The notes: generated by a model not told the origin, from the letters alone. A DNA stretch of 19,210 bases from Flavobacteriales bacterium (GCA_027031025.1 JALVEJ010000002.1:1-19210); one strand, 5' to 3'; numbered from the stretch's first letter, positions 7,644 to 14,622 are shown. Numbers and translations are program-made.

Positions 7644-8369
7644 ATGACACAAACAAAAAAGAAAATTCTACTCGTAGAAGACGACATCAATTTCGGTATT
7701 ATCCTCAGAGATTATTTGAGAATGAACGATTTTGATGTAACTTTAGCCCGTAACGGTATGGAGGGCTTTGAAAAATTCAAGAAAGATTATTATGATTTAA
7801 TCATCTTGGATGTGATGATGCCTTACAAAGACGGCTTTACGTTAGCTAAAGAAATCAGAGCGCGTAATCAGCAAGTGCCTTTAATCTTCTTGACAGCCAA
7901 AACTTTGAAAGAAGATATGCTTAAAGGCTATCAACTCGGCGCTGACGATTATATCAACAAACCTTTCGATTCGGAAGTTTTGTTATACAAAATCAAAGCT
8001 TTATTAAATCGTAGAGCTACGCCGGTAGAAGAAGAAAAACCGGAAGCTATTTACTTTAAAATTGGTGATTTTAAATTTGACTCCAAGCTCAGACAGCTTA
8101 CTTTCCGTAATGAAAAACCGGTAAAATTATCACCCAAAGAAAGCAAACTACTCAAGATGTTGGCAACTTACAAAAATGATTTGATGCCACGCGAAAAAGC
8201 CTTGACTAAAATTTGGCAAGATGATAACTACTTCACTTCCAGAAGCATGGATGTTTATATTGCCAAACTAAGAAAATTATTGCAACGTGATCCGAATGTT
8301 AAAATCGTCAATATTCACGGTGCAGGTTTCCGTTTGGTAGACGAAACGGATGTTAAAGAGCAAGTATAA
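7644..8369 (+). CDS. OmpR-family response regulator
   Basis: A 241-residue DNA-binding response regulator, the likely partner of the kinase just upstream. The receiver domain (about residues 7-120) has the acidic pair Asp13 and Asp14, phospho-acceptor Asp56 in LILDVMMP, Thr84 and Lys106 in NKPF. An OmpR/PhoB winged helix covers about residues 140-235, with the usual KLSPKESKLLKML entry and the YIAKLRKLL and GAGFRLV ending. An in-frame ATG at 7596 overlaps the kinase gene and would add an implausible 16-residue Asn/Thr/Gln-rich leader, so the ATG at 7644 is preferred. The regulon is not deducible, although autoregulation through the inverted repeat before the kinase gene is a possibility. A strong hairpin follows at 8406-8432. 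Confidence 0.94.
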   Translation: MTQTKKKILLVEDDINFGIILRDYLRMNDFDVTLARNGMEGFEKFKKDYYDLIILDVMMPYKDGFTLAKEIRARNQQVPLIFLTAKTLKEDMLKGYQLGADDYINKPFDSEVLLYKIKALLNRRATPVEEEKPEAIYFKIGDFKFDSKLRQLTFRNEKPVKLSPKESKLLKMLATYKNDLMPREKALTKIWQDDNYFTSRSMDVYIAKLRKLLQRDPNVKIVNIHGAGFRLVDETDVKEQV

Positions 8370-8405
8370 TTATTTTCATAATTATATTTAGGTTAACAAC
8401 ACGAT

Positions 8406-8432
8406 AAAGAGGCGCTATCTAGCGTCTCTTTT
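8406..8432 (+). terminator. Rho-independent terminator of the two-component operon
   Basis: An 11-bp stem, AAAGAGGCGCT paired with AGCGTCTCTTT with one G-T wobble, closes a 4-nt loop and runs into TTTT. It lies 37 bp after the response regulator stop codon and before the convergent acyl-CoA reductase gene, which it might also serve. Confidence 0.85.
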
Positions 8433-8461
8433 GGTTTGTTAAAAATAATTGGAACAATTTT

Positions 8462-9541
8462 TTATAATTTATTTAAAAATTCTATGGTATTAACCCCGTC
8501 AGCATAATCCCACAGTTCGGGAGATTGAGTTTGTCCGAATGCCAAAGTGTTTTTTAATTCCGGCTCATGACTGACAACTGCTTGAATTTGGTCCCGATCA
8601 TGTTCCAATATTTTTTGGACATCGTCAATGTCCTTGTAATATTCATAAAATAAAGTCCCAATAGGCGAAGCATAATGACTGTCTTGTTTCAGTAAAATCA
8701 AACCGTTATCTATAAGGCTATTTCTAACCTGTTCATCTACTGACATGAGATAAACCGCTTTGTTGTAATCATAATTATTGGCATATTTTTGATAATTTAT
8801 CAAATCTTTATACTTTAACAACGCCCTAAACAACGGATTAAAATCATAATTTTCAGGCACAAAAATTTTAGAAACATTGCGACAACCCAAACCGAAGTAT
8901 CGCATGATGTCATCAGCTAATTTGACCAATTCTTCCTGCGATTCTTTTCCGGTTAAAACGGCAACCGAATGGCGGTTTTTTCGAATAATGTGTGGATATT
9001 TTCCAAAATAATAATCAAAATATCGCGCCGTATTATTACTGCCGGTGGCTATCACGGCGTCAATATCTTTAAGTGTGTCGTCAACAAATTCGATTTGGTC
9101 TTTGTATTCCGGATTTAAATACATTAAATATTTGGCTAACAAGGGCAACAAAAATTTATCGTTTGAAGATAACTTGGCTTTAATCTTATGTCCGCTAGCC
9201 AAAACACTTAAAAAGTCATGAAAACCCACGAGTGGAATATTGCCAGCCATCACCACACCGACCGTTTTAGGGTTCTCATTATTTTTAAAATTTTCCTTTT
9301 CAAACCACCTGTCAACTTTTTCAGGTTGTAAAGCCTTGCTCCAATTATCCAAAGCGTATAATACATTTTCTTTTGTAAACCAAGGATTTTGCTCATGCGC
9401 TCTGTTAACTAATTGGTTTAACGCATCAAAAAAAATATCGTTATAAGAGATATCTGTTTTCTTTTGAACGCCGTCTTCTTTAAATTGCGACAAAAATTTT
9501 CCGATATTTATTAAAGAATTTTTTCGTTCTTGTATTGTCAT
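8462..9541 (-). CDS. LuxC-family acyl-CoA reductase
   Basis: A 359-residue protein of the LuxC acyl-CoA/acyl-protein reductase family, which reduces acyl thioesters to aldehydes with NADPH. The conserved nucleophile region RYFGLGCRNVSKIFVP is present with Cys220. Upstream blocks VGVVMAGNIPLVGFHD and AKLSSNDKFLLPLLAKYL, and DAVIATGSNNTARYF, match the aldehyde-dehydrogenase-like nucleotide-binding fold. It is shorter than LuxC of luminous bacteria (about 480 aa), and no luxD or luxE partner is present, so a link to luminescence is not suggested. Start ATG at 9541; a TTG two codons upstream is less likely. It is divergent from the ferredoxin gene, with 63 bp between the start codons. Shared physiology, possibly with the ferredoxin as electron carrier, is inference. 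Confidence 0.88.
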   Translation of the reverse strand: MTIQERKNSLINIGKFLSQFKEDGVQKKTDISYNDIFFDALNQLVNRAHEQNPWFTKENVLYALDNWSKALQPEKVDRWFEKENFKNNENPKTVGVVMAGNIPLVGFHDFLSVLASGHKIKAKLSSNDKFLLPLLAKYLMYLNPEYKDQIEFVDDTLKDIDAVIATGSNNTARYFDYYFGKYPHIIRKNRHSVAVLTGKESQEELVKLADDIMRYFGLGCRNVSKIFVPENYDFNPLFRALLKYKDLINYQKYANNYDYNKAVYLMSVDEQVRNSLIDNGLILLKQDSHYASPIGTLFYEYYKDIDDVQKILEHDRDQIQAVVSHEPELKNTLAFGQTQSPELWDYADGVNTIEFLNKL

Positions 9542-9564
9542 TATCAAAAATGGTATTATATTTG
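9535..9564 (+). promoter_or_regulatory. Consensus Bacteroidota promoter for the ferredoxin gene
   Basis: A -33 TTG at 9535-9537 and a -7 TATATTTG at 9557-9564 are separated by exactly 19 bp, matching the sigma-ABfr type consensus (TTG, N19-21, TAnnTTTG). It lies 40 bp before the ferredoxin ATG. The -33 element falls inside the start of the divergent acyl-CoA reductase gene. Confidence 0.75.
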
Positions 9565-9568
9565 TCTA

Positions 9569-9576
9569 CAAAATTA
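9569..9576 (-). promoter_or_regulatory. -7 element for the acyl-CoA reductase gene
   Basis: On the minus strand this reads TAATTTTG, an exact TAnnTTTG match, 27 bp before the ATG at 9541. No good -33 element is visible. It is only 4 bp from the opposing ferredoxin -7 element. Confidence 0.5.
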
Positions 9577-9604
9577 AACTATTAATACATAAAAACTAAA
9601 AACT

Positions 9605-9922
9605 ATGGCATTATTTATTAACGAAGATTGTATCAATTGCGGCGCATGTTTGCCCGAGTGTCCTAACACCGCTATTTACGAACCCGGTGAAGAATGGAAT
9701 ATGGCAGACGGTACTTGTCAAGATGACGATACAGCGCATGAACCACTTTCTGATGAGTTTTACTACATTGTGCCTGATAAGTGTACCGAGTGTGTCGGTT
9801 TCTTTGACGAACCGCAATGTGTAGCTGTTTGCCCTGTTGATGCTATTGATAAACATCCGGATTATCCTGAAACACCGGAAGAATTAATGGCTAAATACAA
9901 AAAATTACATTGTGTAGACTAA
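9605..9922 (+). CDS. 4Fe-4S dicluster ferredoxin with modified second motif
   Basis: A 105-residue soluble ferredoxin. The first cluster motif is canonical: Cys9, Cys12, Cys15 and Cys19-Pro. The second is the expanded form C-x2-C-x8-C-x3-CP (Cys60, Cys63, Cys72, Cys76), with VGFFDEPQ in the loop, as in YfhL-like ferredoxins and a conserved Bacteroidota group. About 40 acidic residues separate the motifs and contain an additional Cys38. The protein is strongly acidic, as expected for an electron carrier. It is divergent from the LuxC-type reductase and has its own consensus promoter. The partner enzyme is unknown; the neighbouring reductase is a candidate only by position, and its family normally uses NADPH. 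A strong hairpin follows at 9945-9980. Confidence 0.93.
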   Translation: MALFINEDCINCGACLPECPNTAIYEPGEEWNMADGTCQDDDTAHEPLSDEFYYIVPDKCTECVGFFDEPQCVAVCPVDAIDKHPDYPETPEELMAKYKKLHCVD

Positions 9923-9944
9923 TTTTCTTTACAGAGAAAAATTC

Positions 9945-9980
9945 AAAAGCATCGTTTCATTCCGAACGATGCTTTTTTTT
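9945..9980 (+). terminator. Strong terminator between the ferredoxin gene and recF
   Basis: GCATCGTT (9949-9956) pairs with AACGATGC (9965-9972), extended by four A-T pairs, around a short loop, and is followed by eight T. It lies 22 bp after the ferredoxin stop. On the opposite strand the hairpin is followed by TTTT and lies just after the recF stop, so it may act in both directions. Confidence 0.9.
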
Positions 9981-9990
9981 ATGAAACCGG

Positions 9991-11070
9991 TTATAATTCA
10001 AAAATTTTAAAACTTTGATGGATATTTTTTACCAGATTCTCAGTGCGTTCGGCATGCGTATCGGTGATAAAAATCTGTCCAAAAGTTTTATCATTGACCA
10101 TTGTAACAATTTGCGTGACACGTTTCTCGTCCAACTTGTCAAAAATATCGTCAAATAAAAGAATCGGTATTTGTTTCGACTTTTGTTTTAAAAATTCAAA
10201 TTCGGCTAATCGTAATGCAATTAAAAATGATTTTTGTTGTCCTTGACTACCAAATTTACGAATAGGTTTTTCGTTAATTTCAAATAAAAAATCATCGCGG
10301 TGAATACCTTTGGAAGTATGTTGCAACATACGGTCTTTCTGAATATTTTCGGCCAATAAATCTTGCAGCGGTTTGATTTCCAGTTCCGAATAATAGCTGA
10401 TATTGACTTGCTCTTTATCTTGTGACAAAACCGCATACTTTTCTTTTAAAAAAACCGCAAGTTCTTTGATAAAATTTTGTCTTTTTTGATAGATTAACGA
10501 CCCATATTGGTGCAATTGTTCATCATATATTTTAAGAGTCGACTGATCAAACCGGTGATTGGCCGCAAAGTATTTTAACAGCCGGTTGCGTTGGGTTAAT
10601 ACCTTTTGGTAATTCATCAATGCCGATAGATAACCGGCATCGGCTTGTGAAATAATCTTATCAATAAATCGGCGGCGGGTTTCGCCTCGTTCCGCAATCA
10701 AATCGCGGTCATACGGTGAAATCATCACCAATGGAATCAACCCGATATGGTCGGCGAGTCGTTCGTAGGTTTTGTTATTGCGTTTAAGTATTTTTTTCTT
10801 ATCGATTTGATAACCTACTTGAATGATTTCGGTTTTGTTGTTTATATCAAAAGTTCCTTTTATACTAAAAGCTTGTTCATCAAATTTGACAATTTGCCTT
10901 ATATTGTTGTTGAAATAAGACTTGCCAAAAGCCAAAAAATAAATGGCATCTAAAACATTGGTCTTCCCTACTCCATTATCACCGACAAAACAATTGATTT
11001 TGTCATCAAACATAAAAGTTTTATCGGCAAAATTTTTAAAATTGTATAATTTGAGTTCTTGTAAATGCAT
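9991..11070 (-). CDS. recF: DNA replication/repair protein RecF
   Basis: A 359-residue SMC-like ATPase that helps load RecA with RecO and RecR at single-strand gaps. The N-terminal strand reads LQELKLYNFKNF and is followed by Walker A GDNGVGKT at residues 30-37. An ABC-type signature region, RKFGSQGQQKS, lies near 275, and Walker B ILLFDDIFDKLD is near 303-314. The length is normal for the family. The ATG at 11070 is chosen because it begins the conserved MHLQELKLYNF; a GTG five codons upstream is unlikely. The gene is not next to dnaA, dnaN or gyrB, which is usual outside the classical oriC-linked arrangement. An exact -7 element lies at 11095-11102 on the same strand. Confidence 0.95.
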   Translation of the reverse strand: MHLQELKLYNFKNFADKTFMFDDKINCFVGDNGVGKTNVLDAIYFLAFGKSYFNNNIRQIVKFDEQAFSIKGTFDINNKTEIIQVGYQIDKKKILKRNNKTYERLADHIGLIPLVMISPYDRDLIAERGETRRRFIDKIISQADAGYLSALMNYQKVLTQRNRLLKYFAANHRFDQSTLKIYDEQLHQYGSLIYQKRQNFIKELAVFLKEKYAVLSQDKEQVNISYYSELEIKPLQDLLAENIQKDRMLQHTSKGIHRDDFLFEINEKPIRKFGSQGQQKSFLIALRLAEFEFLKQKSKQIPILLFDDIFDKLDEKRVTQIVTMVNDKTFGQIFITDTHAERTENLVKNIHQSFKIFEL

Positions 11071-11094
11071 AATTATTAATAACACCGGTCAGTG

Positions 11095-11102
11095 CAAAGT
11101 TA
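11095..11102 (-). promoter_or_regulatory. -7 element for recF
   Basis: The minus strand reads TAACTTTG, an exact TAnnTTTG match, 24 bp before the recF ATG. No clear -33 element is present. Confidence 0.5.
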
Positions 11103-11129
11103 GTGATTATTGGTTAATTGAGGATTTTT

Positions 11130-11248
11130 ATTAAAGCACATAAGGCACATAAGTTCATATAATACCAATTCGAAATATAAAATAGTCAAAAAATATTTGG
11201 GTATCAATTTTCTCTTTTGTGTCCTTATATGTCTTATGAAGTTTTAAT
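11130..11248. repeat. Imperfect inverted repeat with CATAAG words
   Basis: The left arm (11130-11162) contains the near-tandem CACATAAGGCACATAAG. The right arm (11215-11248) is its approximate reverse complement, with TGTCCTTATATGTCTTATG. Both outer ends read ATTAAA/TTTAAT and the spacer is about 52 bp. It looks like a miniature intergenic element. Confidence 0.55.
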
Positions 11249-11265
11249 TCATTTGAGATTTCTTC

Positions 11266-11279
11266 CCCGATAAATCGGG
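11266..11279. repeat. Short palindromic repeat CCCGATAAATCGGG, intergenic copy
   Basis: Two perfect 6-bp arms flank AA. The same 14-mer (15-mer including the following A) occurs at 6737-6750 inside the histidine kinase gene. It resembles short palindromes I know to be frequent in Bacteroidota genomes. Confidence 0.6.
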
Positions 11280-11396
11280 ACAGGCTTGTCATCTCTACTT
11301 CGAAATAATAAGCGTTTCATTTTTTCGCCCATCCTACGCGCACTTTACCGCTTTCCACTAATCGATACTTTATTCCACTAACAAATCCTTTATACT

Positions 11397-11436
11397 AAGA
11401 CCTAACAGGTTGTAAAAACCTATCAGGTCAGGTCTT
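11397..11436. repeat. Long hairpin with AACAGGTT/AACCTATCAGGT arms
   Basis: AAGACCTAACAGGTT is followed 4 bp later by AAACCTATCAGGTCAGGTCTT. The arms are near-complementary, except that the right arm carries AGGTC twice in tandem, a probable 5-bp duplication. It resembles a GACCT-ACAGGTT palindrome widespread in Flavobacteriia-type genomes. Confidence 0.6.
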
Positions 11437-11505
11437 TTCTTACTTCGCACTTTATCGCTTTTCTCTTTTACACTTTATAAACTTTTAACTTTCAATATAT
11501 ATCTT

Positions 11506-11513
11506 TATCTTTG
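11506..11513 (+). promoter_or_regulatory. -7 element for the DUF4834 gene
   Basis: TATCTTTG is an exact TAnnTTTG match, 18 bp before the ATG at 11532. This position supports the ATG over an in-frame TTG at 11511 that lies inside the element. Confidence 0.6.
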
Positions 11514-11531
11514 TCATATAAAATTAAAGCT

Positions 11532-11795
11532 ATGGGTTTTTTAAGAACAATCATTATTATTATAATTGTCTATTATGTTTTCAAGTTTATCATGCGTTTG
11601 TTGGCACCGATTATGGCCAAAAAAATGATGGAAAAGGCTACGGAAAACTTTGAAAAACATTTTAATAACCCTTACTACAAGGAACGTCCGCAAACTAAGG
11701 AAGGCGAAACTTATATCGAGAAAAAACCAAAAGAGAATCTGTCCCGCTCAAAAAACGATGAAGGAGAATTTGTAGATTTTGAAGAGGTGGATTGA
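11532..11795 (+). CDS. DUF4834 family small membrane protein
   Basis: An 87-residue protein with a single Ile-rich membrane helix (about residues 4-24, LRTIIIIIIVYYVFKFIM), then a Met/Lys-rich amphipathic stretch and an acidic, hydrophilic tail ending GEFVDFEEVD. This layout (short N-terminal anchor, KxxxE-rich linker, conserved acidic C-terminus) fits the DUF4834 family found in Bacteroidota; no function is known to me. Topology is probably N-out/C-in, because the basic residues follow the helix. The start is taken as the ATG at 11532 because the promoter -7 element ends just upstream. The stop is 3 bp from the convergent PorP-like stop, with no room for a terminator between them. Confidence 0.82.
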   Translation: MGFLRTIIIIIIVYYVFKFIMRLLAPIMAKKMMEKATENFEKHFNNPYYKERPQTKEGETYIEKKPKENLSRSKNDEGEFVDFEEVD

Positions 11796-11798
11796 ATC

Positions 11799-12779
11799 CT
11801 AAAAAATCTCAGGACAACCCATTCTAACCAATTGCTTACGACAATTAAAGTTATAACCCAAAGTTAATTGATGAAAGCCACTGTTACTGATAGGCGTCGG
11901 GCTCATATCATAAGTATAAGTGTAAGCCATAGTAAACCTTCCAATAGTTGCCCCCACAATGGGTGTTAGCGTATTAAAATAAGTTAAAGTAGCATCAGGT
12001 TCCCAATCTGTCCGGTATGAACCACCAATGTATACCATATTATTATCTTTCAAGTTGAAATAAAATTTTAAATTGGCATCAGTAATCAACTGACCTGAAA
12101 ATTCCTTATACTGAACCAAAACAGACGGCTCAAAATACACATTGCCTTTACCGGCATAAATACCCATGGAGCCTACATAATTACGCAGATTAACAGGTTC
12201 AAAATTACTATATAAATCACGACTGGCTAACAAAGCGTTTTTTAAAGTTGCATTAAAGAAAAAACCTTTGTAATGGTAAGATAAACCGACATCCAGATTA
12301 TAATACATCTCACTTTGCACCACACCGGCAATAATCGGGTCGAACCGGTTAGGGTCAAAACTGGTTTCATCCAATTGATTTTGAACCATAGTTCCGGCAA
12401 TACCAAAAGATAATTTATTAACATTAGCGCCATTTCCGAAATTGATATGGTGGGCATAAGCCAACTGCAAACCTTTTTGCGAGTGATAACCATTACGATC
12501 ATTAAAGATGATGGCACCTATACCGTTCTGTCCTTCTTCGCCTAAATGTGTATGAAAGCTAAAAGTTTGCAACATCGGGTTGTCAGCCACATCAAACCAC
12601 TGCATTCGTCCGGTCAACCGGATTTTGGCACAACTACTGGCACCTGCCATAGAAGGATGCAACAAATACAAATTGTCGGATAAATAATCGTGATAGATAG
12701 GAATACCTTCCTGTGCATTTATAAGATTGGATTTTGCAAAGAAAACCAATAAAAATAGTAGTAGAACAATTTTTTTCAT
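11799..12779 (-). CDS. PorP/SprF family type IX secretion-associated outer-membrane protein
   Basis: A 326-residue protein with a type I signal peptide (cleavage likely after Ala22, INA-QEG). Next comes the family opening PIYHDYLSDNLYLLHPSMAGASSCAKIRLTGRMQW, then alternating beta-strand segments of a 14-stranded-type barrel (LQLAYAHHI, VGLSYHYKGFFFNATLKNAL, FTMAYTYTYD). It ends in GYNFNCRKQLVRMGCPEIF, as this family often does. PorP and SprF belong to the type IX secretion system or its gliding adhesin partners, and paralogues often sit beside large gliding-motility-like adhesins. No such partner is in this window, so this is an orphan paralogue whose cargo is unknown. I see no clear promoter in the 101 bp separating it from ftsY. 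Confidence 0.9.
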   Translation of the reverse strand: MKKIVLLLFLLVFFAKSNLINAQEGIPIYHDYLSDNLYLLHPSMAGASSCAKIRLTGRMQWFDVADNPMLQTFSFHTHLGEEGQNGIGAIIFNDRNGYHSQKGLQLAYAHHINFGNGANVNKLSFGIAGTMVQNQLDETSFDPNRFDPIIAGVVQSEMYYNLDVGLSYHYKGFFFNATLKNALLASRDLYSNFEPVNLRNYVGSMGIYAGKGNVYFEPSVLVQYKEFSGQLITDANLKFYFNLKDNNMVYIGGSYRTDWEPDATLTYFNTLTPIVGATIGRFTMAYTYTYDMSPTPISNSGFHQLTLGYNFNCRKQLVRMGCPEIF

Positions 12780-12880
12780 ATGTGTGTTATATGATATTTT
12801 TTGATGATTGTGTTGATTATTTTATTATATCGTAAATAAAAAACGCCTAAAATTATAAAAAATTACCTTAAATGCCTAAT

Positions 12881-13828
12881 TTATTCTTTAAAAAACGAAT
12901 CTACAAATTCATTTTTATCAAATTCTTGTAAATCTTCTATTTTTTCTCCGACTCCAATATATTTGACCGGAATTTGAAACTGGTCTGAAATACCGATAAC
13001 CACACCACCTTTGGCTGTACCATCTAACTTGGTAACTGCCAAAGCATTAACTTCGGTGGCTTTGGTAAATTGTTTGGCTTGTTCAAAGGCATTTTGCCCG
13101 GTTGACCCATCCAAAACCAATAGAATTTCATGTGGTGCTTCCGGCACAATTTTTTGCATCACTTTCTTAATTTTGGTCAGCTCATTCATCAAATTGATTT
13201 TGTTATGCAAACGGCCTGCTGTATCAATCAGCACTACATCTATGTCATTGGCAACAGCAGATTGCAAGGTGTCAAAGACAACCGAAGCCGGATCGCTTCC
13301 CATTTTTTGTTTGATGATAGGAATCCCGACTCTGTCAGCCCAAATTTGTAGTTGATCAATGGCTGCCGCTCTAAATGTATCTGCTGCTCCCAACATCACT
13401 TTTTTGCCTTCATTTTTATACTTGTGTGCCAGCTTGCCAATGGTCGTAGTTTTACCAACTCCATTGACACCGACGACCATGATTACATAAGGTTTGGTAG
13501 TTTCGGGAATATATTTGAGCGCATGACTTTTTTCATTTTCTGCCAACAATCCGGCTATTTCCTCTCTTAAAATTTTATTAAGCTCAGCGGTTCCCAAGTA
13601 TTTATCTTTTGCTACCCGTTTTTCAATCCTGTCAATAATCTTTAAAGTGGTATCAACCCCGACATCCGATGTAATCAAGACTTCTTCCAAATCGTCCAAA
13701 ACTTCATCGTCAACTTTTGATTTGCCGGCAACCGCTTTGGAGAGTTTTGAAAAAAAACTTCTTTTGGTTTTTTCCAAACCTTTATCTAAACTCTCTTTTT
13801 TTTGTTTTGAAAATATTTTTTTAAACAT
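12881..13828 (-). CDS. ftsY: Signal recognition particle receptor FtsY
   Basis: A 315-residue SRP GTPase that docks Ffh-bound ribosomes at the Sec translocon. A short basic N-terminal region replaces the long acidic A domain of E. coli. The N domain covers about residues 30-105. The G domain shows the P-loop GVNGVGKT (120-127), DTFRAAA (150-156), DTAGR (202-206), TKLDG (266-270) and the closing GVGEKIEDLQEF. It lies downstream of rpmB-rpmG-DUF4295 in the same orientation, an arrangement conserved in Bacteroidota. A hairpin terminator (13897-13924) precedes it, so it probably has its own promoter, although no exact TAnnTTTG was found in the 68 bp upstream. Confidence 0.96.
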   Translation of the reverse strand: MFKKIFSKQKKESLDKGLEKTKRSFFSKLSKAVAGKSKVDDEVLDDLEEVLITSDVGVDTTLKIIDRIEKRVAKDKYLGTAELNKILREEIAGLLAENEKSHALKYIPETTKPYVIMVVGVNGVGKTTTIGKLAHKYKNEGKKVMLGAADTFRAAAIDQLQIWADRVGIPIIKQKMGSDPASVVFDTLQSAVANDIDVVLIDTAGRLHNKINLMNELTKIKKVMQKIVPEAPHEILLVLDGSTGQNAFEQAKQFTKATEVNALAVTKLDGTAKGGVVIGISDQFQIPVKYIGVGEKIEDLQEFDKNEFVDSFFKE

Positions 13829-13896
13829 ATTTGTTTATTTAATTAGCACGAAAATAGTATTTTTCTTATCAAAATCCAAAATCATAAAATAAAAAA

Positions 13897-13924
13897 ATCC
13901 AACCTTAATAAAATAAGATTGGAT
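13897..13924 (-). terminator. Rho-independent terminator of the rpmB-rpmG-DUF4295 operon
   Basis: On the minus strand, ATCCAATCTTA pairs with TAAGGTTGGAT (11-bp stem with one mismatch) around a 6-nt loop and is followed by at least six T. It lies 28 bp after the DUF4295 stop. Confidence 0.88.
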
Positions 13925-13952
13925 GTATAAAATTTTAAAAAAAATCTAAATG

Positions 13953-14102
13953 TTATTTTTTGAAAAAATCTTTAGCCGCTGCGGCGTTAACCATTTTTTC
14001 TTCAAAGACATATGCACCTGTTTTAGGTGATTTCTTCAAACGAATGACTTTCGTAAATTTTTTGGAACCTGTTTGTAAGGTTGCTACTGTTTTCTTTGCC
14101 AT
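13953..14102 (-). CDS. DUF4295 small basic ribosome-associated protein (probable bL38)
   Basis: A 49-residue Lys-rich protein, starting MAKKTVATLQTGSKKFTK and ending AAAKDFFKK, which matches the short DUF4295 family found directly after rpmG in Bacteroidota. I recall that the Flavobacterium johnsoniae ribosome structure assigned a Bacteroidota-specific large-subunit protein, bL38, to such a gene; treat that identity as likely but to be checked. Its place supports it: 8 bp after the rpmG stop, in the rpmB-rpmG operon, and followed by a terminator. The composition (about a quarter Lys, no acidic patches) fits RNA binding. Confidence 0.9.
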   Translation of the reverse strand: MAKKTVATLQTGSKKFTKVIRLKKSPKTGAYVFEEKMVNAAAAKDFFKK

Positions 14103-14110
14103 GTCTTATA

Positions 14111-14299
14111 TTATTTAATTTCTTTGTGTAGTGTGTGTCTACGCAAAATAGGATTATATTTTTTTAATTCCAGTCTTCCCGGGGTATTTTTTCGGTTCTT
14201 GGTGGTAATATATCTTGACGTGCCCGGTAGTCCACTATCTTTGTGTTCAGTACATTCCAAGATGACTTGAACTCTGTTACCTTTTGATTTCTTTGCCAT
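14111..14299 (-). CDS. rpmG: 50S ribosomal protein L33
   Basis: A 62-residue bL33. It begins MAKKSKGNRVQVILECTEHK and contains the family's RYITTKNRKNTPGRLELKKYNPILRRHTLHKE ending. Only one Cys is present, so this is the zinc-free form lacking the two CxxC pairs. Such forms do not depend on zinc supply. It sits 12 bp after rpmB and 8 bp before the DUF4295 gene, forming a tight three-gene ribosomal unit driven by the promoter at 14592-14622. Confidence 0.97.
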   Translation of the reverse strand: MAKKSKGNRVQVILECTEHKDSGLPGTSRYITTKNRKNTPGRLELKKYNPILRRHTLHKEIK

Positions 14300-14311
14300 G
14301 ATTCTCTAAAT

Positions 14312-14557
14312 TTAAATGTTTCTTGTTAGATAACCTTTTGCTTTTGCTTCTTTGATAGCAGCAGCAATCCCTTTTTTATCAATAATTTTTAAACCCGCTT
14401 TAGAAACTTTCAAAGTTACCCAGCGGTCTTCTTCGGGAATATAAAATTTCTTTTTAAAAAGATTGACATCAAATCTTCTTTTGGTTTTGTTGTGTGCATG
14501 AGAAACATTGTTTCCCATCATCACTTTTTTTCCTGTAATTTCACAAACTCTCGACAT
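14312..14557 (-). CDS. rpmB: 50S ribosomal protein L28
   Basis: An 81-residue bL28. The N-terminus MSRVCEITGKKVMMGNNVSHAHNKTKRRFDVNL is diagnostic, followed by the conserved VTLKVSKAGLKIIDKKG block. It has a single Cys and so is also of the zinc-free form. It is the first gene of the rpmB-rpmG-DUF4295 unit and has a near-perfect promoter 35 bp upstream of its ATG. Confidence 0.97.
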   Translation of the reverse strand: MSRVCEITGKKVMMGNNVSHAHNKTKRRFDVNLFKKKFYIPEEDRWVTLKVSKAGLKIIDKKGIAAAIKEAKAKGYLTRNI

Positions 14558-14591
14558 CTCGCTTTGTTTTTCGTATATTCAAAATTGAGTG

Positions 14592-14622
14592 CAAATTTAT
14601 AAATTATTTTTTATTAGACAAA
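14592..14622 (-). promoter_or_regulatory. Consensus Bacteroidota promoter for the rpmB operon
   Basis: On the minus strand, TTTG (14622-14619) is followed by 19 bp and TAAATTTG (14599-14592), an exact match to the Bacteroidota consensus for both elements and spacing. Such a match suits a highly expressed ribosomal protein operon. Confidence 0.8.

Larger units (their letters stand above)
11103..11505. other. Repeat-rich non-coding region between recF and the DUF4834 gene
   Basis: About 400 bp hold no credible gene on either strand. In order, I see an imperfect inverted repeat (11130-11248), the palindrome CCCGATAAATCGGG (11266-11279), a degenerate pyrimidine-rich stretch with repeated CACTTTA and CGCTTTT words (11340-11480), and a long hairpin (11397-11436). 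The region separates two divergently transcribed genes, so these hairpins are not positioned as terminators for either. Confidence 0.7.

Noticed and set aside
8462..9541. A bioluminescence gene, from the LuxC-type family
   Set aside because: No luxA, luxB, luxD or luxE nearby, and the family is widespread in non-luminous Bacteroidota.
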